A stretch of 64,000 bases of DNA from Mycolicibacterium boenickei (GTDB lineage Bacteria > Actinomycetota > Actinomycetes > Mycobacteriales > Mycobacteriaceae): positions 5,208,001 to 5,272,000 of the forward strand of contig NZ_AP022579.1 of the NCBI RefSeq assembly GCF_010731295.1. Reading direction: 5' to 3'. Under the pieces are notes generated by a model. That model had not been told where the DNA came from. It ran no database searches and saw only the letters and a program-made list of their open reading frames with translations. The translations under genes and the position numbers were made by a program. Of the stretch, positions 8,884-16,345 are shown in pieces. The first letter of the stretch is position 1, and each line of letters starts with the position of its first letter.

Positions 8884-9747
8884 ATGACTGCAGGAACCGA
8901 CCAGACCGGGACAACCGAACTGGCGCATGGGTTCTGTTTCGGCGAGGGACCGCGGTGGTTCGAAGGTCTGCTGTGGTTTTCCGACATGCTGGGCGAAGCC
9001 GTCCACACGGTCACGCTGTCGGGCGCCATGACCACTCTGCCCGTCCCCGGTCATTCCCCGTCCGGATTGGGATTTCGGCCTGACGGCACCCTGCTGATCG
9101 TGTCCACCCAGCGCCGGCAGGTACTGCGCTACGACGGCGACACCGTCGAACTGCTGGTCGATCTCAGCGACCTGGTCCCCGCGGCGCTCGGTGACATGGT
9201 GGTCGACGAGCACGGCCGGGCCTACGTCGGCTCCCAGGCCCGTGCCGGCGGGGTGATCGTGCGCGTCGACCCGGACAGCACCACGACGATCGTCGCCGAT
9301 CAGCTCGACTTCCCCAACGGCATGGTGATCGCCCCGGACGGCACCACCCTGATCGTCGCGGAGTCCACCGCGCGACGGCTCAGCGCTTTCACGATCGGTG
9401 CCGACGGCGGCCTCGGCGACCGGCGGGTGTTCGCCGAGGGGCTCGACGGCCCGCCGGACGGCCTCGCGATCGACGCCGAGGGCGGGGTGTGGGCGGCATT
9501 GACGTTGGCGCAGGAGTTTCAGCGTTTCGGCCCGGACGGCTCGGTCACCGATCGCATCGACGCCGACGGGCGCACCGCGATCGCGTGCGCCCTTGGCGGT
9601 GTCGAGGGACGCACCCTGTTCATGGTCACCACCACCGACGCCTATCCAGAACGGCTCGTCGGCACCAAGCTGTCGCGGGTCGACGCGCTGATGGTCGAAA
9701 CTCCCGCACCGGGCGATCATGACGCCGGCCACCATCACCACCACTGA
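8884..9747 (+). CDS. SMP-30/gluconolactonase-like hydrolase
   Basis: The 287-residue beta-propeller of the SMP-30 / gluconolactonase / LRE family hydrolyses lactones with a divalent metal. Seen: the metal-binding Glu region EGPRWFEGLLWFSDM, FPNGMVIAPDG, and GPPDGLAIDAEGGVW with the family Asp. The chain ends in a natural run of five histidines. A GTG at 8878 is an alternative start; the ATG at 8884 gives the same operator spacing as the other sites. It pairs with the thioesterase gene 9 bp downstream. Confidence 0.82.
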   Translation: MTAGTDQTGTTELAHGFCFGEGPRWFEGLLWFSDMLGEAVHTVTLSGAMTTLPVPGHSPSGLGFRPDGTLLIVSTQRRQVLRYDGDTVELLVDLSDLVPAALGDMVVDEHGRAYVGSQARAGGVIVRVDPDSTTTIVADQLDFPNGMVIAPDGTTLIVAESTARRLSAFTIGADGGLGDRRVFAEGLDGPPDGLAIDAEGGVWAALTLAQEFQRFGPDGSVTDRIDADGRTAIACALGGVEGRTLFMVTTTDAYPERLVGTKLSRVDALMVETPAPGDHDAGHHHHH

Positions 9748-9756
9748 CGGGTAGAC

Positions 9757-10578
9757 ATGTCTGACTCTTACTACGAACTGATCGACGAGAACGACGCGAT
9801 CGGGGAGAAGTTCCGTGCGACCGATATGGCCCGGGGTACCTGGTCGGCGGCGATCCAGCATGGCGCGCCGGTGTCGGCATTGCTAGTGCGGGCATTGGAA
9901 CGCTGCGAGCACCGCGCCGACACCCGGCTGAGCCGGGTGGCCATCGATCTGATGGGCGGAGTTCCCTCCGAAGGCGACCTGTGGGTGCGCGCGCAATTGG
10001 AACGGCCCGGCAAACAGATCGAGCTGGTCAGCGCCGAAATGCTGGCTCTCGGGCCCGATGGTGAGCCCCGGGTGGTGGCGCGTGCCAGCGGCTGGCGAAT
10101 GTTGCAACTGGACACCACCGCGGTAGCGCATACCGGCGTCGAGCCGCTACCTCCACTCGAGCAGGCTCGCAGCCGTGACATGGCCAAGAACTGGGCGCCC
10201 AACTACGTGCACAGCGTGGATTGGCGCTGGCTTACGGTGCCGCAGGCGCCCGGCCCGGGCGAGTCGTGGCTCAAGCCGACGGTCGACGTGGTCAAGGGTG
10301 AACCGATGACGCCGTTGCAGCGGTTGTTCGCGGTGGCCGACGACGCCAACGGCATCGGCTCCAAAATCGACATCCGCAAGTGGACGTTCCTCAACACCGA
10401 TCTGGTGGTGCACATCCACCGGGTGCCCGACGGTGAGTGGATCGGCATCCGCGCCGACACCAACTACGGACCCGACGGCATCGGCGCCACGGTGGGCACA
10501 CTGTTCGACCAGACCGGCGCGGTGGGGGCGATCCAGCAGTCGGTGCTGGTGCGCCCGCGCCCACCCAAGCGTTCTTAG
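9757..10578 (+). CDS. Acyl-CoA thioesterase-like double-hotdog protein
   Basis: The 273-residue protein resembles the TesB-like thioesterase-family proteins with two hotdog domains. The N-terminal half carries GTWSAAIQHGAPVSALLVRALE and the C-terminal half WRTFL-like and TNYGPDGIGATVGTLFDQ stretches in the positions of the second hotdog. It would hydrolyse or hold acyl-CoA intermediates of the pathway. It is the second gene after operator A, followed by a strong hairpin. Confidence 0.65.
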   Translation: MSDSYYELIDENDAIGEKFRATDMARGTWSAAIQHGAPVSALLVRALERCEHRADTRLSRVAIDLMGGVPSEGDLWVRAQLERPGKQIELVSAEMLALGPDGEPRVVARASGWRMLQLDTTAVAHTGVEPLPPLEQARSRDMAKNWAPNYVHSVDWRWLTVPQAPGPGESWLKPTVDVVKGEPMTPLQRLFAVADDANGIGSKIDIRKWTFLNTDLVVHIHRVPDGEWIGIRADTNYGPDGIGATVGTLFDQTGAVGAIQQSVLVRPRPPKRS

Positions 10579-10583
10579 GTCCA

Positions 10584-10640
10584 CGAAACGTGAGCTTGTT
10601 GTCGAGAATCCACGGAAAATCGACAACCAGCTCACGTTCG
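10584..10640. repeat. Long imperfect hairpin
   Basis: ACGTGAGCTTGTTGTCGA (ending 10605) faces TCGACAACcAGCTCACGT (from 10620), an 18-bp stem with one mismatch and a 14-nt loop. It lies just after the thioesterase gene, facing the convergent oxidase gene, so it may end transcription from both sides. No U-tract. Confidence 0.6.
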
Positions 10641-10809
10641 ACGTACAGCTCGACGACGAACACCAGCCGCTTCTCCCCTGATGCAACCCCGCGATCACCT
10701 TCGCGGCATTGTCGATCCTGCCGACAGCGTCGACGGTGATCTCCGGTGCCGGCGTAGTCATCAACACCTCGGATTGCAGTCAGTATCAAGCAGAAATCCG
10801 AGATTTAAG

Positions 10810-11988
10810 TCACTTCAGGGTGTTTCGGACGTGTGAAGCGGTCAGGTCGGCCACCCTCGACACGCCCATCAAGGTCAGCGTCGAGCGCATCTCGGCGGCG
10901 AGGATGTCGAGCACCGCGGCGACCCCGGCGCCACCGGCCGCGGCCAGCCCGTAGATGTACGGCCGGCCGATCATCACCGCGTCGGCGCCGAGGGCCAGCG
11001 CGGTGACCACGTCGGTGCCACACCGCACGCCGCTGTCGAGCAGCACGGTGGCGCGGTCACCAACGGCGTCGGCGATGTCGGGCAACGCATCGATCGAGGC
11101 GACCGCTCCGTTGAGTTGGCGCCCACCGTGATTGGACACCACCACCCCGGTGGCGCCCACCTCATCGACCGCACGCACCGCGTCGTCGGGCTCCAACACA
11201 CCCTTGACCACGAACGGGCCGTCCCAGCGCTCACGCAGCGCGACCACGTCACGCCAGCTCAGGTCGGGCCGGATCCGCCGGTTCTGGATGCCGACGGATT
11301 CCACCGCACCCTTGGCGCCCGCGGTGTGGGTGAGGCTGCGCATCGTCATGCGCTGGTATCGCAGCAACCCGTACCACCAGGCCGGCCGGATCGCGGCGTC
11401 GGCGATGCGGCGCGGCGTGAGGATGGGCGGGTGCCCCATGCCGGTGCGCCGCTCCCCCGTCCGGTTGCCCTGCACCGGAACGTCGACGGTCACCACCAGG
11501 GTGCGATATCCGGCGCCGCGGGCCCGGCTGAGCATGGAATCCGAGAACGGGCCGTCGCCCCAGGGATACAGCTGGAACCAATGATCGGCCGAGGTTCCCG
11601 CGGCCACCTCCTCGATCGAGTACGACGACGCCGTCGACAGTGTCAGCCGGGTCCCGGCCCGCTCGGCGGCCTGCGCCGCAGCCAGCTCACCCGACCAGTG
11701 CGCCAGACCGGTGAGCCCGGTGGGGGCCAGCAGCACCGGCAGGTCGAATCGCTGCCCGTCGATCGTCACACCCAGGTCAGCGCCGGAGTGTCCGGACAGA
11801 ACCCGTTGGCGTAGAGACCAATTCGCAAACGCCGTGCGGTTCGCGTGCAGCGTGCGCTCGTCATCGGCGCCGCCGTCCAGATAGGCCCACACCATCTCGG
11901 GCAGGGCCCGGCGGGCGGCCCGCCGGTAGTCCTCGATGCTGACCAGTGGCACCGGGGTACGCAGCCGGTACGAGAAGGCCGGGCTCAT
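10810..11988 (-). CDS. FMN-dependent alpha-hydroxy-acid oxidase/dehydrogenase
   Basis: The 392-residue TIM-barrel flavoenzyme belongs to the glycolate oxidase / L-lactate / mandelate dehydrogenase family, oxidising 2-hydroxy acids to 2-oxo acids. Seen: VVSNHGGRQLNG with the catalytic His, LDSGVRCGTD as an FMN phosphate segment, and SIEDYRRAARRALP, the usual N-terminal helix. The ATG at 11988 overlaps the cyclase stop as ATGA, so both are translated together. A 2-hydroxy acid would follow naturally from cyclase/lactonase action (inference). Confidence 0.85.
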   Translation of the reverse strand: MSPAFSYRLRTPVPLVSIEDYRRAARRALPEMVWAYLDGGADDERTLHANRTAFANWSLRQRVLSGHSGADLGVTIDGQRFDLPVLLAPTGLTGLAHWSGELAAAQAAERAGTRLTLSTASSYSIEEVAAGTSADHWFQLYPWGDGPFSDSMLSRARGAGYRTLVVTVDVPVQGNRTGERRTGMGHPPILTPRRIADAAIRPAWWYGLLRYQRMTMRSLTHTAGAKGAVESVGIQNRRIRPDLSWRDVVALRERWDGPFVVKGVLEPDDAVRAVDEVGATGVVVSNHGGRQLNGAVASIDALPDIADAVGDRATVLLDSGVRCGTDVVTALALGADAVMIGRPYIYGLAAAGGAGVAAVLDILAAEMRSTLTLMGVSRVADLTASHVRNTLK

Positions 11989-12893
11989 TTGATGGCGATG
12001 GGCGTGACCGGCGAACCGACGGCATTGCTGATGTGCAGCGGCGGCGCCACGAACAGGAAGCTCCACACACCGTCGTCCGCGCAGTCGGCGGCCAGCGCGT
12101 CCAGGTCGAGGATCTCGGCCAGCGGCATCCCCATGTCACGGATCAGGATGCAGTGCAGCGGCAGCGTCTCGCCCGTCTCACTGGGGATCACCTCGATGGC
12201 CCAGTTGTCGCTGCCCACCGCCGCCACCGAACGCGAATACAACCAGCGGGCACAGTGGATGCTCAGGCCCGGCTCGGTGGACATCCAGCCGTCACGGCCC
12301 TGCGCCAGCAGCCGGCCCCGCCAGCCGGTACGCACGAGCAGGAAGTCGGCCTCGCCGACGGTCACGCCCTGCGCCGCTTCGGCAGCCTCGAGATCGGCCG
12401 GGGTGATCGCGGTGCCGCCTTCGAGCCAGTCCACGCCGTGCAACCGGGCGATGTCGAGCAGTACCCCGCGCCCGGCGATCTTGTCGGTGAAGGCATCCAC
12501 CGCCAGTTGCCGGGCTCCGGCGCGAGTACCGACCTGCTCGGCGGAGTGCCCGTTGTAGAGCTTGCCGTCGTAGCCGACGTGCGACAGCGCATCCCACTGG
12601 GTGCCGGATTGCAGCGGCATGATGATCCAGTCGTCGGCGACCTGCAGACCGTGCGGATCAAAGTCGCTGTGTTGCATCGACATCAGGTGCACTGGGTTGT
12701 TCCTCCCGCCGACACCGCTCTGCGGCCCGTCCTTGCCCACCGGGATGCTCAACTGAAATACCTTGCCGGAACGAACCTCGCGGGCCGCCGCCGCAACATG
12801 ATACGGCTGCACGAGGTTGAGGGTGCCGATCTGGTCATCGGGTCCCCATTTGCCCCAGTTCGACAGTTCACGGCCGAGATCCTTGAAATCCAC
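11985..12893 (-). CDS. Cyclase-family (kynurenine-formamidase-like) hydrolase
   Basis: The 302-residue protein fits the putative cyclase family (PF04199), metal-dependent amide, ester or lactone hydrolases. The family motif HxGTHxDxxxH appears as QSGTQWDALSH, the variant of one large subfamily: the first and second His are Gln, while Asp and the last His remain. Translation starts at GTG 12893, only two bases from operator B, which implies a leaderless or nearly leaderless transcript. It is the first gene of a two-gene operon with the FMN oxidase. Confidence 0.7.
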   Translation of the reverse strand: MDFKDLGRELSNWGKWGPDDQIGTLNLVQPYHVAAAAREVRSGKVFQLSIPVGKDGPQSGVGGRNNPVHLMSMQHSDFDPHGLQVADDWIIMPLQSGTQWDALSHVGYDGKLYNGHSAEQVGTRAGARQLAVDAFTDKIAGRGVLLDIARLHGVDWLEGGTAITPADLEAAEAAQGVTVGEADFLLVRTGWRGRLLAQGRDGWMSTEPGLSIHCARWLYSRSVAAVGSDNWAIEVIPSETGETLPLHCILIRDMGMPLAEILDLDALAADCADDGVWSFLFVAPPLHISNAVGSPVTPIAIK

Positions 12894-12895
12894 GC

Positions 12896-12921
12896 TTTAC
12901 AGAATTGCACATTATTGTCAA
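12896..12921. promoter_or_regulatory. Operator site B: TTTACA-N14-TGTCAA
   Basis: TTTACA (12896-12901) and TGTCAA (12916-12921) fill the whole gap between the divergent cyclase (GTG 12893) and P450 genes. Read on the other strand it is TTGACA-N14-TGTAAA. Binding here would block both start regions. Confidence 0.65.
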
Positions 12922-12931
12922 CATGACAGCT

Positions 12932-14152
12932 ATGTCCGCCGCCCATTTTCCGTTGTTGTCGTTCGACACCACCGACCCTGCTTTCGTCGCCGATCCATGG
13001 GCGCGCTACCGCGAGATCCGCGCCTTGGGCGGAGTGGTGTTCAACGAGCGGATCAACCGCTGGATGGTCGGCGACTTCGATCTGGTCAAGCAGATCCTCA
13101 GCGCACCTTCACGGTTCGGGTCGGAACGCGGCCAGGTCGAGCACGCGGCGGTGTTCGGCGGCCCGACGATGGAGTTCTACGACGGCCCGCACCACGACCA
13201 GATCCGATCGATCTGGTCGGGCGATTTCCGTCCGAGGACATTGGCGCGGCTACGTCCGGTGATCACCGACATCGTGCGGGCCCGGTTGGAGCCGGTCGAC
13301 GCGAGGCTGCGGGACGGGGAAACCGTCGAGATCGTCTCGGAGCTCACCCGGGGCATCCCAACGGAGGTGATCGCGCACATGCTCGGGGTGGAGCCGGAGA
13401 TGGTCGACCAGTTCACCTCGTGGAGCGACGCGATGGGCGCGTCTGCGGAGGGTTACAGCATGCCGGGCGCGCACGGTGCCGAGTTGATCGCGGCCGGGAG
13501 ACACGCTACGGCCCAATTGAATTCCTACATTCGTGAGCAGTTGCCGGTCCGGGGCTGCCCGGCCGAGGGCAGTTGGGACCTGATCGGGACGATGGTCGGC
13601 CACCAATATGCGTGTGAGCACATGACCGAACAGGAGATCGTCGCGAGCAACACCCAGTTGGTGTTCGCCGGCAACGAGACCACCGCCAAGCTGCTCGCCC
13701 AGATCGTCGCGACACTGGCCAACCATCCGGAGCAACGCCGAATCCTGCAGTCAGATCGCAACTTGGCCCTCGACGCGGTGGAAGAGGTGCACCGCTTGGA
13801 AACCGTGTCACACTCGATCTTCCGCGATGTCGTCGGCGACGGTGTGACGGTCGGTGACGTCGCCGTGGCCGACGGTGAGCGGATCACCCTGTTGCTGGGA
13901 GCGGCGAACCGAGACCCGCGACGCTGGGACCGCCCCGACGACTTCGATGTCACCCGCCGCAAGCTGTCGCATCTGGGGTTCGCGTTCGGCCTGCACAGCT
14001 GCCTCGGGATGAACCTGGCCCGTCTGGAGGCGCAGATCTTCCTCGAGGAGCTGATCGACACCGTGGGTGACTGGCAACTGGCGGCCCCGCTGGACTACGG
14101 CACCAACTACACGGTGCGCGGTCCGGGCCGGGTGCTGGTGGCGGCGGCCTGA
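12932..14152 (+). CDS. Cytochrome P450 (second of three)
   Basis: The 406-residue P450 has an I-helix AGNETT, K-helix ExxR in EEVHRLE, and haem loop FGLHSCLG. Possible starts are ATG 12923, immediately after operator B, and ATG 12932, which gives the 8-11 bp operator-to-start spacing seen at the other sites; I prefer the latter. It is transcribed alone, divergent from the cyclase gene, and ends in a hairpin. It probably hydroxylates a pathway intermediate using the ferredoxin encoded just downstream on the other strand. Confidence 0.92.
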   Translation: MSAAHFPLLSFDTTDPAFVADPWARYREIRALGGVVFNERINRWMVGDFDLVKQILSAPSRFGSERGQVEHAAVFGGPTMEFYDGPHHDQIRSIWSGDFRPRTLARLRPVITDIVRARLEPVDARLRDGETVEIVSELTRGIPTEVIAHMLGVEPEMVDQFTSWSDAMGASAEGYSMPGAHGAELIAAGRHATAQLNSYIREQLPVRGCPAEGSWDLIGTMVGHQYACEHMTEQEIVASNTQLVFAGNETTAKLLAQIVATLANHPEQRRILQSDRNLALDAVEEVHRLETVSHSIFRDVVGDGVTVGDVAVADGERITLLLGAANRDPRRWDRPDDFDVTRRKLSHLGFAFGLHSCLGMNLARLEAQIFLEELIDTVGDWQLAAPLDYGTNYTVRGPGRVLVAAA

Positions 14153-14169
14153 CGCCTCGGCCGCTCAAT

Positions 14170-14216
14170 GGCCAGTTGTGACACACGTTCTGCGAAATTG
14201 CGTGGCATAACTGGCC
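14170..14216. repeat. Hairpin between convergent P450 and ferredoxin genes
   Basis: GGCCAGTTGTG (14170-14180) pairs with CATAACTGGCC (14206-14216), eleven positions with one wobble and a 25-nt loop. It lies between two convergent genes and probably serves as a two-sided terminator. Confidence 0.5.
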
Positions 14217-14228
14217 GCTCGACGGGAA

Positions 14229-14420
14229 TCAGCCCAACATCCGCAATGCGGAAGCCGGGCATTGAGTCACGGCCTGCCGCAACCGTTCCCGGTCGCTCTC
14301 CGGGTGATCGTCGCCGTGGATGCGCACCCAGCCCTCGTCGGAAACCTCGAACACGTCCTCGGCGATCGACTCGCAGATACCGTGCCCGGTGCACTTGCCC
14401 AGATCGACTTCGACACGCAT
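14229..14420 (-). CDS. CxxHxxC-type ferredoxin
   Basis: The 63-residue ferredoxin carries CTGHGIC followed by a distant CP pair (QCPAS). The second position of the usual CxxCxxC is His, the pattern of mycobacterial P450-linked ferredoxins with a 3Fe-4S or alternative 4Fe cluster. It lies 11 bp after the P450 at 14432, so it is the evident redox partner for that enzyme and possibly for all three P450s. A GTG at 14426 is an alternative start. No ferredoxin reductase is encoded in the window. Confidence 0.88.
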   Translation of the reverse strand: MRVEVDLGKCTGHGICESIAEDVFEVSDEGWVRIHGDDHPESDRERLRQAVTQCPASALRMLG

Positions 14421-14431
14421 CTTCACGAGAC

Positions 14432-15688
14432 CTACGCGAGGTGCGCGGGCACGCGCTTGATGCCGTGGACGAAACTGCTGTACAGCAGTTCGGGCTCGCC
14501 GAATTCGACGGTCTTCAGCCGGGTCAGCAACTCGCGGAACAAATGTCGCAGCTCGGTCTTGGCCAGCTGGTTGCCCAGGCAGAAGTGCGGACCGCCACCA
14601 CCGAACCCAATTTGCGGGTTGGGCGAACGGCTCAGGTCGAAACGCTGCGGGTCGGCGAACACCGACTCGTCCCGGTTGCCCGAGCAGTAGAACAGCCCGA
14701 CCTTGTCCCCGGCCCTGATCTGCTGACCGGCCAACTCGACATCCTCGGTGGCGTGCCGGGCGAACTGGATCACCGGCGTGGCCCACCGCACGAATTCCTC
14801 GGTGGCCAGGCCGATCCGGTTGTCGAAATCCTCCAGCAGCCAATCCTTTTGGTCCGGGTTGGCGGCCAGCGCCATCATCGCGTGGGTGGTGGTCTGCTTG
14901 GTGGTGTCGTTGCCCGCGGAGGCCAGCAGGATCAGGAATGCCCCGATCTCCTCATCGGTCAGCCGATGGCCGTCCACCTCGGCGTTGACGATGCTGGTCA
15001 TCAGGTCGTCGCCGGGATTGGCCCGCCGGAACTTGGCCAGCTCCACCCCGGTGTTCGAGATCAGCATGATCTCGTTGATGGTGGCCATGGCGCGTTCCTC
15101 GAGCGACGAGTACTCGTCATCGCTCATGCTGAACAACTTCTCGGCGGCCTTGGCCAGGGCCGGTTGATCGGCAGTGGGCACACCGAGCATGTCGGAGATG
15201 GTGCGCATGGGCAGCTGCGCCGAGCAGGCTTCGACGAAGTCGACGTCTCCGGCACCGATCAGGTCGTCGACGACAGCGACGGCGTTGCGGTGAATCTGCT
15301 CTTCGATCTTGCGCACATTGCGCGGGGTGAACGCCGAGCTGATCAGGCGCCGATAGGTGGTGTGCTCGGGCGGATCCATCATCAGGAAGAAGGTGGCGAA
15401 CTTCTGCACGTCGGCAGGCATCGGATCGAGCGCAACACCCTTGGTCGAGGTGAACAGCTCGGGATTCTGGCTGACGAACTGGATGTCGGCGCGGCGGGTA
15501 ATCGCCCAGAAGCCGGGCTCCTCCACGTCGAACAGTGTCGACAGCGGCTCATGCCAACTCAAGCCTTCACCCGCGCGCAGCTGCGCGAACGTCTCGTCAC
15601 GCTCGGCGAACGGCCGGCTCCAGAAATCGTGCGACGTGATGTCGAATGGGCTGTATTCGCGTGCCTGCGGTGAGCTGGCAACTGTCAC
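14432..15688 (-). CDS. Cytochrome P450 (third of three)
   Basis: The 418-residue P450 has I-helix AGNDTT, ExxR in EEFVRW, and haem loop FGGGGPHFCLG. The long N-terminus and MMDPPEHTTYRRLISSAF segment recall the mycobacterial CYP124/125/142-like groups that oxidise alkyl or steroid side chains, but I did not assign a family. GTG 15688 was chosen because AGGAGGG lies 6 nt upstream; longer in-frame sequence overlaps the tetR gene and is not coding. It is transcribed from the operator C region and is followed by its ferredoxin. Confidence 0.92.
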   Translation of the reverse strand: MTVASSPQAREYSPFDITSHDFWSRPFAERDETFAQLRAGEGLSWHEPLSTLFDVEEPGFWAITRRADIQFVSQNPELFTSTKGVALDPMPADVQKFATFFLMMDPPEHTTYRRLISSAFTPRNVRKIEEQIHRNAVAVVDDLIGAGDVDFVEACSAQLPMRTISDMLGVPTADQPALAKAAEKLFSMSDDEYSSLEERAMATINEIMLISNTGVELAKFRRANPGDDLMTSIVNAEVDGHRLTDEEIGAFLILLASAGNDTTKQTTTHAMMALAANPDQKDWLLEDFDNRIGLATEEFVRWATPVIQFARHATEDVELAGQQIRAGDKVGLFYCSGNRDESVFADPQRFDLSRSPNPQIGFGGGGPHFCLGNQLAKTELRHLFRELLTRLKTVEFGEPELLYSSFVHGIKRVPAHLA

Positions 15689-15740
15689 GGTGTTCCCTCC
15701 TGCACGGGCGTCCGACAACGGTGTCGCGCCACGAATTAGC

Positions 15741-15766
15741 GTGACAGTTCGTCGATAGTTTGTAAA
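15741..15766. promoter_or_regulatory. Operator site C: GTGACA-N14-TGTAAA
   Basis: GTGACA (15741-15746) and TGTAAA (15761-15766), extended to TTTGTAAAGCTGT, lie between the divergent third P450 and tetR gene, 9 bp before the tetR ATG. The location suggests autoregulation of that TetR. Confidence 0.65.
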
Positions 15767-15775
15767 GCTGTGGGC

Positions 15776-16309
15776 ATGGCGGAAATCGCGTCCACAGATG
15801 ACGACGGCAGTACCCGAGGACGGATCCTGGCCGCCACCGCGGAGGTGCTCGGCGCCAACGGCATGACCAAGCTCAGCCTGTCCGAGGTGGCTTCGCAGGC
15901 CGGTGTTTCCCGCCCCACGCTCTACCGCTGGTTCGCTTCCAAGCAGGAACTGCTCGATGCATTCGTGGTGTGGGAGCGCAAGTACTACGAACAGGCCGTG
16001 GCCCAGGCCTCCGCCGACCTGCCCGACGACGAACACCTGGATGCCGCGCTGCGGACGGTGGTCGAGTACCAGCAGTCCTACCCGGGACTGCGCATGGTCG
16101 ACATCGAACCCGAGCACGTCATCAAGCGGCTCGCTCAGGTGATCCCGCAAATGCGGGACCGCCTGCAACGCCTGACCACCGGGCCGGATGCCGACATCGC
16201 CGCGGCCACCGCGGTGCGGGTGGCCGTCTGCCACTACCTGGTGCGCAGCGACGACGCCGACGACTTCCTCGCGCAGCTGCGCCATGCCGCTCGGGTGAAA
16301 CACCACTGA
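15776..16309 (+). CDS. TetR-family regulator, paralogue 1
   Basis: The 177-residue repressor has an N-terminal TetR HTH (KLSLSEVASQ, then AGVSRPTLYRWFA as recognition helix) and an all-helical ligand domain. It is strongly similar over its full length to the regulator at 20964; the recognition helices are identical across AGVSRPTLYRWFA. The start could be GTG 15770 or ATG 15776; the ATG matches the operator spacing elsewhere. The gene sits directly behind operator C, so it is likely autoregulated and controls the surrounding catabolic genes. Confidence 0.88.
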   Translation: MAEIASTDDDGSTRGRILAATAEVLGANGMTKLSLSEVASQAGVSRPTLYRWFASKQELLDAFVVWERKYYEQAVAQASADLPDDEHLDAALRTVVEYQQSYPGLRMVDIEPEHVIKRLAQVIPQMRDRLQRLTTGPDADIAAATAVRVAVCHYLVRSDDADDFLAQLRHAARVKHH

Positions 16310-16345
16310 CCTGGGGTTGACGCGCCCGGCGCTACCCTGGGCTCG

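Noticed and set aside
8809..9861. Long N-terminal extension of the NIPSNAP-like protein
   Set aside because: It is only an open frame antisense to the lactonase gene, typical of GC-rich DNA.
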